Shown: positions 1 to 7,901 of the stretch, in pieces
Layout of the letters: each line of letters starts with the position of its first letter
Numbering within the stretch: the first letter of the stretch is position 1
Source of the DNA: JADLEX01 sp964586775
GTDB taxonomy: Bacteria; Lernaellota; Lernaellaia; JACKCT01
Assembly: GCA_964586775.1 (NCBI GenBank)
Contig: CAZPJD010000225.1
Location: 1-64,000, forward strand
Direction of reading: 5' to 3'
DNA: 64,000 nt
Notes under the pieces: generated by a model
The model's input: the letters and a program-made list of their open reading frames with translations, nothing else
What the model was told of the DNA's origin: nothing
Databases searched by the model: none
Made by a program: the position numbers and the translations under genes

Positions 1-479
1 ACGGTCTAGGTCGAACCGGGAAACCGTGTCTCGCCAAGACGACCGAGGCGACGGATCGGGCCATCGCGACGGCGTATCTGGGAAGGTCCAGCCGGCGGGT
101 ACGACGAGAAACCCCTGAACGGTTCGCGATCCCGTGAGGCGAGTTCTTGCCCACTCGTGGTGGGAAGTCGCATCGAAGAGAGTCATGATCGCGGTTTAGG
201 CCAATGCGCTCGCCCTGTGCCTCAGGGAAAATGCTGGATCGATCGGCTTCCCTACCGAGGGTCATGAATCTCTCCGAACTTGGTTCCAAGTCCAATCGAC
301 CGACGCGAAATCGCGGCGATTCCGAACGTGCGGATAGCGCCTTCCGACGCCGATGATATTTCCAACGGAAAAAAAAGCAAACCGATTCGCTCGAATGGTC
401 GTTGCGAAATCGGGGAAAAATGACATTCGTAGATCTGTCTACAGCCGCGTTCGAGCACACCGGCGGAAGGGATTTTACG
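1..479. other. Region without a confident gene
   Basis: I find no convincing gene here. A short reading frame on the minus strand is open to the left edge from an ATG at 186 (62 codons), but its composition is Arg/Trp/Pro-rich and resembles no family I know. The stretch 340-480 is visibly more A/T-rich than the rest of the window. A run of eight A at 369-376 lies next to a short inverted repeat at 383-395. Read on the minus strand this order, hairpin then T-run, would suit a weak terminator for the gene ending at 480, but the 5-bp stem has only a 2-nt loop. Confidence 0.4.
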
Positions 480-1955
480 TCAGGAGCGTGAACAAGATCT
501 GGAGTCAGGTTTCTCCACCCGATACACCGCGAAGCGTCCGTCGCCCGAGCGGAAGACGCGCGTGAACGCGAGGCCCAGTCGCTCGGCGGAGGGCGCGTCG
601 GGCAGACCGAGCACCGGCGCAAAATCCACGGGGTTGTCGGGCTCGTAAGCGAGCCAGCGCGCGCACGGATCGTCGAGCAGCTTTCGCAGGCCGGCCTCGT
701 CGAACGCGCCGCCGGGCCCCGGCGCGGCCAGCACCGCGCGGCCATCGCGCAGATTCGCGTGAACGAGCAGCCACCCTTGCAGGCTCGTGCCGATCACCAC
801 GCGCTCGGGGGCTCGCGGCGTCTCGCGCAAGAACGCGGCCTGCTCCACCGCCCCGCCCGGCACGGCGAAGCGCGCGTTGTCGGCCAATGTGACGAGCGTC
901 GAGAGCCCGATGAGGATCACCGACATCCCCGACGCGATGAACTTCTCGAACCACCGGCCGTCGAGCCGCCTGGCGAGCTCCGCCGCCGCCTGCGGGATCA
1001 TCATGACCACGAGCGGCATGACGTACTTGGTCTCGTTCGCGCCCATCGCGCCGCGCAGGGCCTGCGTCTCGAAGACCGCGAAGGTCCACGCCGCGCTCGC
1101 CATCAGCGCCCACGCCCGGCGCGCGCGACGCAGCGTGATGAACGCGGCGAGGCCCAGCAACGCCGTGGGCAGCGGCGCGTCATGCGCGAGCACCGCGGGC
1201 CACGCGATCGCCCGCTCAAAAAGCGATTTGTCCGCCATGTGGATCGCCGACACGCCCTGCGAGATGCGCAGGAAGTTCAGCGGATCGCCGGTCCGCGTCC
1301 ATTGCCACGCGCACCACGTGGCGGGGAACGCCGCGCACGCGGCGACGAAGGCGAGCCCCTTGCTGCGCCCGCGCCATAGCGCGAGCGCGCCGAGAATCGG
1401 CAGGGCGGCCCAGATCTCGAAGCGCGTGGCCGCCGCGACGGTGAACGCGAACCCGGCGATGGCCGCGGGCGCGACGCGCTCGGGATTCGTCCACCACGCG
1501 TCCCACGCCAAAAACGCGGCCATGACGATCGCGGCGTAGGGCATCATGTCGAGCCCGACGACCGAAAGGCGGATGCCGTGAGGGTGCGCCGTGAGCAGCA
1601 CGAGGGCCAGCACGGCCTCGCGCACGCCGAAGATCCGCCGCGCGAGGAGGGCTACGATCCAAAACAGCGCGAATGACGATATGAGCGAGAGCACGCGCGG
1701 AGCGAGGATTGGATCGGGAACGGCGGCCATGATCGCGGCGGTGAGGTAGTAGCCGACGGGGCCGTAGGCGGCGTCGGGCACCACCTCGAAATTCGCGAGC
1801 CAACGCTCGACGAAGAGGCCGCGGTCGTAAGCGTTGTGATGAAAGTCGATGCCGTTGTCCGACGCGGCGAACACCGCGAGACGCACCGCAACGTAAACGG
1901 CGAAGACGACGAACGGCGCGACGCGCCAACCCCGCCAATTCTCGTCCGGCAGCAT
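480..1955 (-). CDS. GT-C-type glycosyltransferase-like integral membrane protein
   Basis: A 491-residue protein with about ten hydrophobic segments. The first transmembrane segment is at residues 12-31 and is followed by a periplasmic-type loop with acidic and aromatic residues (DFHHNAYDRGLFVERW). That layout is typical of GT39/ArnT/PMT-like GT-C enzymes, which move a sugar from a polyprenyl-phosphate donor to an extracytoplasmic acceptor. The C-terminal third is soluble. Family membership is inferred from topology and the first-loop acidic residues, and the substrate cannot be told. It starts 19 nt after the rmlD-like gene on the same strand, so the two probably form one unit for cell-surface polysaccharide assembly. 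A plain polytopic protein of unknown function is the alternative. Confidence 0.6.
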   Translation of the reverse strand: MLPDENWRGWRVAPFVVFAVYVAVRLAVFAASDNGIDFHHNAYDRGLFVERWLANFEVVPDAAYGPVGYYLTAAIMAAVPDPILAPRVLSLISSFALFWIVALLARRIFGVREAVLALVLLTAHPHGIRLSVVGLDMMPYAAIVMAAFLAWDAWWTNPERVAPAAIAGFAFTVAAATRFEIWAALPILGALALWRGRSKGLAFVAACAAFPATWCAWQWTRTGDPLNFLRISQGVSAIHMADKSLFERAIAWPAVLAHDAPLPTALLGLAAFITLRRARRAWALMASAAWTFAVFETQALRGAMGANETKYVMPLVVMMIPQAAAELARRLDGRWFEKFIASGMSVILIGLSTLVTLADNARFAVPGGAVEQAAFLRETPRAPERVVIGTSLQGWLLVHANLRDGRAVLAAPGPGGAFDEAGLRKLLDDPCARWLAYEPDNPVDFAPVLGLPDAPSAERLGLAFTRVFRSGDGRFAVYRVEKPDSRSCSRS

Positions 1956-1974
1956 TACGCCATCCCGGCCCGGG

Positions 1975-2835
1975 TCATGCGGGCGATCCGGTGAGGTGAT
2001 CGCGCAGCGCCTCGCGCCACGGGCGCATCGCGTATCCGGTCTCGCGCGTGAACCGCGAGCCGTCGAGCACCGAGTAGGCTGGGCGTTTCGCCTTGGTGGG
2101 ATAGCGATCGCTCGAGCAGGCGACGACCTCGACGCCGTCGATGCCCGCGAATTCCACCACCGCGCACGCGAGGTCGTACCACGTCGCGAGCCCGGCGTTG
2201 ACGATGTGGTAGATGCCCGACCCGTGGCCGTGCAGGACGCGCACGATCGCCTCGGCGAGATCCGCCGCGTAAGTGGGGCAGCCCGTTTGATCGTTCACCA
2301 CCTCGAGCCGCGCCTGCTCGCGCGCCTTGCGCCGGATGGTGTCGACGAAGTTGCGTCCCAATCGCCCGTAGAGCCACGCCGTGCGGACGATGACCGCGTT
2401 TTGTGCGCCCGCGTCCATCACCGCGCGCTCGCCGTCGAGTTTCGATTGCGCGTAGATCGAAATGGGATTCGGCAGGACGTCTTCCGTGATCGGCGCACTC
2501 GCCGTTCCGTCGAACACGTAGTCGGTGGAGATGTGCACCAAACGCCCGCTCTTTTTCGCGCACGCGCGGGCGAGATGAGCCGGGATATCGACGTTGGCGC
2601 GCCTGGCGGCGTCGAGATTCGCCGGGTCTTCCGCGCCCTCGACGTCGGTGTATCCGGCGCAATTGATGACCACGCCGGGCCGCAGGTCGTCCATCAACCA
2701 AGCGACGGTTTTCTCGTCGGCGAGGTCGCCGTCGGCGAGGTCCCATTCGACGGCGTTGTGACGATAGTGTCGCAGCGCGAGAACCACCGCCCGCCCCAGC
2801 ATGCCCCGCGATCCCGTGACCAGAACCCGCGTCAT
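1975..2835 (-). CDS. rmlD: dTDP-4-dehydrorhamnose reductase
   Basis: A 286-residue extended short-chain dehydrogenase of the RmlD family, which catalyses the NAD(P)H-dependent last step of dTDP-L-rhamnose synthesis in the cytoplasm. The N-terminal nucleotide-binding motif is GSRGMLG (residues 8-14). VHISTDYVFDG and the catalytic Tyr-Lys pair in ISIYAQSKLDGE follow, as does the RTAWLYG segment that marks this family. Length matches the family (280-300). The other rhamnose genes rmlA, B and C are not adjacent. The downstream neighbour is a GT-C-like membrane protein, consistent with a surface-glycan role. The start at 2835 gives a clean MTRVLVTGSRG beginning. Confidence 0.93.
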   Translation of the reverse strand: MTRVLVTGSRGMLGRAVVLALRHYRHNAVEWDLADGDLADEKTVAWLMDDLRPGVVINCAGYTDVEGAEDPANLDAARRANVDIPAHLARACAKKSGRLVHISTDYVFDGTASAPITEDVLPNPISIYAQSKLDGERAVMDAGAQNAVIVRTAWLYGRLGRNFVDTIRRKAREQARLEVVNDQTGCPTYAADLAEAIVRVLHGHGSGIYHIVNAGLATWYDLACAVVEFAGIDGVEVVACSSDRYPTKAKRPAYSVLDGSRFTRETGYAMRPWREALRDHLTGSPA

Positions 2836-3123
2836 GACCTCACCGCATCCCGCGTCATGGCCTCACCGCGCCGCGCTTCATCGCGCCCCCGCGCCCGTTC
2901 GTGTTTCGAATGCCCGAAAGTCGTCGCGATTATAGTTCATCGCGTGGATTTTGCACGGTGGTTTCGCGACGATCGATCCGCGCTCCAGGTGATCGATGAC
3001 TTCCCGCGGGTCCGGCACATCGCCCCTATCGCCACGTACGTCCGTTATGCTAGTTTTGAACGCCTGTTCGACGACGCGAGTGATGAACCGGGTCGTCCCC
3101 CTGCGCGGATGGAGGATGTTGTC

Positions 3124-5175
3124 ATGTCCCGCAAAGCGGCGGCGCTGGCCGTCATGTTGACCGTTCTGGCCGTGTGCGCGGCCGTTTTCCTGGCGTCGCC
3201 CCGGGACGACCTCGCGGCGGCGGACGTTTTCGCCAACGGCGCGATCGGCCCGCACGCGATGGACCCCGTCCACCCGGTCGTGTTGCCCGCTCCCCAGTGG
3301 CCGCCGCGCGTCGTGAGCGCGTTTCCCAACACGTCGTACTTCTACGCCTTCGACAAGATCTACCTGTTCGGCTACATCGATGGCACGACCTACACGCTCT
3401 ACAACGCGGGCGGATCGCCGATCCAGAGCGGCACGCTCAACGACGGCGAGCACGTCGAGTTCGCCATCCTCACGGGTGTGTATCGCCTCGACGCCTCTGA
3501 CCTGATCGCCGTGCTCGTGGGCAACGCCGACAACAACATCGTCGGTTACTACGCCGTCAACGAACACTCGCTCGCCGTGGGCAACAAGTTCTACAGCTAC
3601 CAGTACGCCAGCGGCCCCGACATGAAGCAGATCGCGTTCGCCTATCAGAACGGCACGACGATCCAGGCGTTCAACATGAACACCGGCGCTTCGCTCGGCA
3701 CCACCACGATCAACGCGGGCGAGCACTGGGTGCTCAACACCGTTGCGAGCCGAAACAAGTACATCAAGACGATCGCCGACAAGCCGATCTCGATCCTGAA
3801 TTTCAGCGACATCGGTTACGCCGTGCCCGCGTCGACGGGCCTGTTCTCGGGCAAGCTCTTCCTGGGATACGCGGGATCGACGAGCGGCGACGGCGACGTG
3901 GTCGTGTCGAGCTTTACCGACGGCAACACCGTGACCGTGACGAACTCCACCACGAACGCCGTCATCTTCACCGGCACGCTCGATCGCGGCGAGATGTGGC
4001 GGCAGACCTTTGCCGACATGTACTTCAAGGTCGAGTCGTCGGCCAACGTGTCGGTGAGCGTCGTGCCCTACATCGGCGCGGCGGGCGATTACCACTACAT
4101 GTCCATCGCGTCGGACGACGTGGGCACGCGCATCGGCATCGATTTCTACTTCACCACCGTGAACGGCCAGATCGACGTCTTCGCGTACGAGGACGCGACC
4201 AACGTCACCGTCACGGATACGCGCGGCACGGTGGACCCCGGCGACGACCTCGTGGCGTGGTCGGGCGCGCTCGATCAGGGCGGCCACCAGATGGTGACGT
4301 CGTACATGACGCAGTGGCACGTCGCGGCCGACAAAGGCGTGTCGGTGTTCACGAGCTTCGGAACGCAGGCGGGTTCGGAGTTCATCCCGCTCTACGGCAT
4401 CATCCTCGAGTGCGACAACGACGGCGACGGCCACGACGGGCCGCAGTGCGACGGCGACGATTGCAACGACTGGGACGACACGATCTATCCCGGCGCCGAG
4501 GAGATCAACTGCGATCGCATCGATCAGGACTGCGACGGAGAGGACCAGTGCCTGTGCGAAGGTCCCGAAGACTGCGACGACGGCATCTTCTGCAACGGCG
4601 CGGAAGAGTGCGACACGCAGACCGGGCTTTGCGGGCCGGGCGATTTCCCGTGTCCCGACGACGGCCTGTATTGCACCGGCCGCGAGCAGTGCAACGAAAC
4701 GACGGACACGTGCGAGCAAAAGCAGGTGCCGAACTGCCCGGACGACGGCGCGTACTGCAACGGCGACGAGCTGTGTGACGAAGACCTCGACATGTGCGGT
4801 CACACCGGCAATCCGTGCCCCGACGACGGAGTGTTCTGCAACGGCTACGAGGAGTGCAACGAGCTGTCCGACCTGTGCGAGACGAACGTCGTGTGTGAAG
4901 ACGACGGCGCGTTCTGCAACGGCGCGGAGACGTGCAACGAAGAGGCCCAGACCTGCGACCACGAGGGCAATCCCTGCCCCTCGGGCGAAATCTGTCTGGA
5001 AGACACGGACGAGTGCCTCGCCGGGGACGATGACGACATCGAGCCGCCGGCCGACGATGACGAAGAAGATCCCGGTCCGACGCCCGCCGGCGAAAAGGAA
5101 GAGGATGCGGGCTGGCCCGAGGGTCAGGTGACCGGCGGCTGCTGCGGTTGCGGAGACAACGGCACGGACGACTGA
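3124..5175 (+). CDS. Secreted surface protein: IgGFc-binding-like region, MopE-type motif, five Cys repeats
   Basis: A 683-residue exported protein. I chose the ATG at 3124 because GGAGG lies 8 nt upstream and the protein then begins with a signal peptide (MSRKAAALAVMLTVLAVCAA). The frame is open much further upstream, but that part has no coding character. Residues about 40-430 form a beta-rich region resembling bacterial IgGFc-binding-type N-terminal domains. A MopE-type metal-binding motif follows (DNDGDGHDG ... GDDCNDWDDTIYPGAEE ... DQDCDGE). Then come five copies of a Cys-rich unit of the form CPDDGxxCNGxExC. The tail is Asp/Glu-rich and ends GGCCGCGDNGTDD. Such modules are common on secreted proteins of Myxococcota and relatives. 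The ligand is unknown. A hairpin at 5206-5229 terminates the transcript. Confidence 0.85.
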   Translation: MSRKAAALAVMLTVLAVCAAVFLASPRDDLAAADVFANGAIGPHAMDPVHPVVLPAPQWPPRVVSAFPNTSYFYAFDKIYLFGYIDGTTYTLYNAGGSPIQSGTLNDGEHVEFAILTGVYRLDASDLIAVLVGNADNNIVGYYAVNEHSLAVGNKFYSYQYASGPDMKQIAFAYQNGTTIQAFNMNTGASLGTTTINAGEHWVLNTVASRNKYIKTIADKPISILNFSDIGYAVPASTGLFSGKLFLGYAGSTSGDGDVVVSSFTDGNTVTVTNSTTNAVIFTGTLDRGEMWRQTFADMYFKVESSANVSVSVVPYIGAAGDYHYMSIASDDVGTRIGIDFYFTTVNGQIDVFAYEDATNVTVTDTRGTVDPGDDLVAWSGALDQGGHQMVTSYMTQWHVAADKGVSVFTSFGTQAGSEFIPLYGIILECDNDGDGHDGPQCDGDDCNDWDDTIYPGAEEINCDRIDQDCDGEDQCLCEGPEDCDDGIFCNGAEECDTQTGLCGPGDFPCPDDGLYCTGREQCNETTDTCEQKQVPNCPDDGAYCNGDELCDEDLDMCGHTGNPCPDDGVFCNGYEECNELSDLCETNVVCEDDGAFCNGAETCNEEAQTCDHEGNPCPSGEICLEDTDECLAGDDDDIEPPADDDEEDPGPTPAGEKEEDAGWPEGQVTGGCCGCGDNGTDD

Positions 5176-5205
5176 ACGTCAGCCGAATTCGACTCGATCG
5201 AAGAG

Positions 5206-5229
5206 ACGGCGTCCCCTTGGGGCCGCCGT
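5206..5229. terminator. Bidirectional terminator hairpin between convergent genes
   Basis: ACGGCGTCCCC pairs with GGGGCCGCCGT around a TT turn, giving an 11-bp stem with one T/C mismatch, followed by TTTC. It sits between the stop of the surface-protein gene (5175, plus) and the stop of the hydrolase gene (5248, minus), where it can serve both. Confidence 0.65.
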
Positions 5230-5247
5230 TTCCTTTGAGAGCGGCGA

Positions 5248-6234
5248 CTACAAATCCAGCACCGTCTTAAAGTGCTCGTAGATCTTGCGGTTCGCGTACG
5301 ATGGAAATCCGATCGAGGTGTAGTGCGTGAGCGGCATGAAGTGGACCGTGGGCTTGCCGTAGGTGTCGCGCGTTTTCAGCACGAGCTCGCGCGGGATGAT
5401 GTCGTCGATCGCGCCGTTCACCATCACGAGCCGCGCGGGGTCGATGCGGTCGGCGTAGCGCGCGGGGTCAACGGGGCCAAAGGCCGGCTCCACCGCGGCG
5501 CGAAGCTGCGCGGGCGTGATGTTCTCGCGCTCCATCACCGCGTCGCGCAGCTTGTACACGCGTGAAAACCCGCTCTCGGCCACGATGTCGGACAGGTGCG
5601 CGCCGGTGACCAGAAACCCCGCCGCCTCGACACGCCCGTCGGATTCCATCGTCAGCGCGCCGATGATGCCGCCGAGCGAAATGCCCATCACGGCCGTCTT
5701 GTTCTTGTCCACGTATGGCAGCGTGTCGAGGTAATCGATCGCCCGGCGCGCGTCGATCACCGCCTGCCGAATCTGCATGGCGCTGTATTCGAGCGGCTTG
5801 TCAGGCTTAAAAAACGTTTCGCGCCGACGCAGCGCGATGACCGTGAAACCGCGTTCGGCGAAATACTCGGCGTAGGGTTTGACGATATCATAGGGACCGC
5901 CCGTCGGCGGCAGCAGCACCAGCGCGGGAGTCTGCTTGTTCTCGTCCTTGGGCGAATAGAAAAACGCCTTCGCGTTCTTCTCCTTCATCTTCTCCATGTC
6001 GCGCGCGCGCCATTTGAGGCCGCGTTCGACGTATTTGCCGTGGTCCTTCGTCTTGCCATCGATGACGGGCGCAATCGGGTTCGCGCGGTCGTAGGCGAAC
6101 TCGGGAATCTCCTCGCGCGCGAGCGCCGGCGGCGACGCGGCCATCGTCCCCTCGAAGCGGTACGTGGCGCATCCCGACGCGAGCGCGGCAACGGCGAGCG
6201 CGAAGACGAACGAAACTCCCGCAAGACGGCGCAT
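5248..6234 (-). CDS. Alpha/beta-hydrolase lipoprotein
   Basis: A 328-residue exported lipoprotein. The signal peptide ends in the lipobox ALASGC, so Cys22 would be acylated. The body has the alpha/beta-hydrolase fold: an oxyanion-region segment VLLPPTGG, the nucleophile elbow GISLGG with Ser186, a late Asp in GAIDDIIP and a late His in PLTHYTS. These place it with dienelactone-hydrolase/carboxylesterase-like enzymes that act on ester bonds, but the substrate cannot be read. It stands alone, convergent with the surface protein and divergent from the parA-like operon. The ATG at 6234 gives a textbook lipoprotein signal. Confidence 0.8.
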   Translation of the reverse strand: MRRLAGVSFVFALAVAALASGCATYRFEGTMAASPPALAREEIPEFAYDRANPIAPVIDGKTKDHGKYVERGLKWRARDMEKMKEKNAKAFFYSPKDENKQTPALVLLPPTGGPYDIVKPYAEYFAERGFTVIALRRRETFFKPDKPLEYSAMQIRQAVIDARRAIDYLDTLPYVDKNKTAVMGISLGGIIGALTMESDGRVEAAGFLVTGAHLSDIVAESGFSRVYKLRDAVMERENITPAQLRAAVEPAFGPVDPARYADRIDPARLVMVNGAIDDIIPRELVLKTRDTYGKPTVHFMPLTHYTSIGFPSYANRKIYEHFKTVLDL

Positions 6235-6318
6235 GGGTGATCCCCCGAATGTGCGCGCACGTTAGCAAAGGAACGCGCCCGGCGACAACCGACGCGCGGT
6301 CCGCCGTGTCGATTCGCG

Positions 6319-6348
6319 TTGACACCGAAAAAACGCGCGTGATATGAA
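6319..6348 (+). promoter_or_regulatory. Sigma-70-type promoter of the parA-like operon
   Basis: A consensus -35 TTGACA (6319-6324), an 18-nt spacer and a -10 TATGAA (6343-6348) lie 36 bp before the ATG at 6385. It is one of the clearest vegetative promoters in the window, in a locally A-rich patch between two divergent genes. Confidence 0.65.
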
Positions 6349-6384
6349 TCGCCGTCTTTCCTCTCCGGCGGGATTTTCCAGAGC

Positions 6385-7188
6385 ATGGCGGTCATCTCGA
6401 TCACCAATCAAAAGGGCGGTGTCGGCAAAACGACCACGGCGATCAACCTGGGCGCCGGGCTCGCCCGCAAGGGCCTGCGCGTGCTGATCGTCGATCTCGA
6501 CGCCCAGTGCAACGCCACGCAGTTCCTGTACCGCCGACTCGAGGATGACGAGCCGGGCGTGTGCGAGGCGCTGCTCGAGGAACGCCCCCTCGCAAAGATC
6601 GTCGTGAAGACCAATGTGGAGGGCCTCGATCTCGCCCCCGCCGGCGAAAGTCTCGCCAACGCCGATCTCAACCTCGCGAGCCTGATGGGGCGCGAGCGCT
6701 ACCTGGCGAATCTGCTGGAAGACAAGACCCTGCGCGCGTACGACCACATCCTCATCGACACCGGCCCCTATCTGGGGCTGCTCACCATCAACGCCTTCGT
6801 CGCCTCCGACGCGCTGATCGTGCCGGTGAGCTGCGAATATCTGCCGCTCCTCGGGCTCAAGTTCCTGCTCGAAACCGTGGACAAGGTGAAACGCAAGCTG
6901 CACCCCGATCTCGAGATCCTGGGATTCCTGCTGACCATGGTGGACCGGCGCGAAAAAATCACGGGCGAGGTCGAGCAGGTGATGGCGAGCCGGTTCGGGG
7001 ATCGGTTGTTTCAGACCCGGATTCGGATTAATACCAAGCACAAGAGCGCGCCGCACGCCCGGGAGACGATCTTCCAGTATGAGGGTTCAGCCTCGGGGAA
7101 AGGGACGCAGGATTTTGCGGCCCTGACCGAAGAGGTGCTCGCGCGTCTCGATGGAGGCAAGACCCGTCATGGCCAAAAAGCCCGGTAG
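6385..7188 (+). CDS. ParA/Soj-family ATPase (orphan)
   Basis: A 267-residue P-loop ATPase of the ParA/MinD superfamily. The deviant Walker A motif KGGVGKTT carries the signature lysine (Lys10) as well as Lys15. VLIVDLDAQCNAT is the switch region and HILIDTGP the Walker B region. Such ATPases form ATP-dependent dimers on DNA or membrane and position plasmids, chromosomes or protein complexes. No parB, parC or parS-like repeat follows. Instead the stop codon overlaps the start of a small membrane protein by 20 nt, so a role in positioning a membrane or envelope structure is possible. The N terminus starts directly with MAVISITNQKGG. Confidence 0.88.
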   Translation: MAVISITNQKGGVGKTTTAINLGAGLARKGLRVLIVDLDAQCNATQFLYRRLEDDEPGVCEALLEERPLAKIVVKTNVEGLDLAPAGESLANADLNLASLMGRERYLANLLEDKTLRAYDHILIDTGPYLGLLTINAFVASDALIVPVSCEYLPLLGLKFLLETVDKVKRKLHPDLEILGFLLTMVDRREKITGEVEQVMASRFGDRLFQTRIRINTKHKSAPHARETIFQYEGSASGKGTQDFAALTEEVLARLDGGKTRHGQKAR

Positions 7189-7837
7189 CAAAGGCTTCGA
7201 TTCCATCTTCGACGCGACCGACGCCAAGTCGGCCAAGTCGGCGCGCGCGCGCCGGACGACCGCCAAGTCGACCCCGCCGGCCGCGTCCGCCGCGTCTGCC
7301 GCCCACGCGGCCGAGGCCAAGCCCGCGAACGGCAACGGCAACGGCAACGGATTCGAGCCCTACGAACTCGATCGCTTCTCGGTGGTGAAAACCCTGCTCA
7401 AGACGCACGAAGACGAGGTGATCTACCGCAAGACCAAGGAAGACCGCCTGCTCATCACGGGCATCTCCCTCGTCGCGGGCGTCGCCATCGGCGCGTTCCT
7501 CATCCGCGCTTTGTGCGGTGGCTGCGCGGGAAGCTGGATCTATTCGTTCCTCTTCCGCGTCTTTTTCTCGCTCATGGTCGGCCTCACGGGCTTCACCATC
7601 GCGGCCATGATGGAACTCAACCGCACGCGCTTGCAGGACCTGCTCGCGATCGTCGTGAAGATCCACGAACAGTTCCGGCTCTTCGACGACGGCGTGTACG
7701 ACAAGTCCGGCTCGGCGTTTCTGCCCAGCACCTACAAGTTCGTCGGCAGCATCAACGACGACGAGACCAACTACGCACTTCTCGTTTTGAAGGTCGCCTC
7801 GGTCATCACGGCCGTTTTCGTCCTCTTGTTCGTCTGA
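7169..7837 (+). CDS. Small membrane protein paired with ParA-like ATPase
   Basis: A 222-residue protein I cannot assign to a family. The ATG at 7169 is preferred over 7151 because GGAGG at 7153-7157 lies 11 nt before it. The first 60 residues are Lys/Ala/Ser/Thr-rich and look disordered, ending in an (NG)4 run encoded by ggcaac repeats. A short amphipathic stretch follows (DRFSVVKTLLKTHEDEVIYRK). Then come three hydrophobic helices at about residues 92-117, 120-147 and 202-222, the last at the extreme C terminus. The gene overlaps the parA-like stop by 20 nt, indicating translational coupling. It could be the membrane anchor or cargo adaptor of that ATPase (inference). Confidence 0.7.
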   Translation: MAKKPGSKGFDSIFDATDAKSAKSARARRTTAKSTPPAASAASAAHAAEAKPANGNGNGNGFEPYELDRFSVVKTLLKTHEDEVIYRKTKEDRLLITGISLVAGVAIGAFLIRALCGGCAGSWIYSFLFRVFFSLMVGLTGFTIAAMMELNRTRLQDLLAIVVKIHEQFRLFDDGVYDKSGSAFLPSTYKFVGSINDDETNYALLVLKVASVITAVFVLLFV

Positions 7838-7901
7838 TCGCAGCGCCGCCGCCAAGGACCGCCGGGCTCGATCGGGCACCGGCGGTTTTCATTGGGACGC
7901 C

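Noticed and set aside
1..186. Minus-strand frame open to the left edge as a partial gene
   Set aside because: The 62 codons are rich in Arg, Trp, Pro and Ser and match no family; there is no good ribosome site at 186.
1996..3123. Long upstream extension of the surface-protein frame
   Set aside because: The frame is open from 1996, but that part lies antisense to the rmlD-like gene, is Arg-rich and lacks coding character. GGAGG and a signal peptide mark the real start at 3124.
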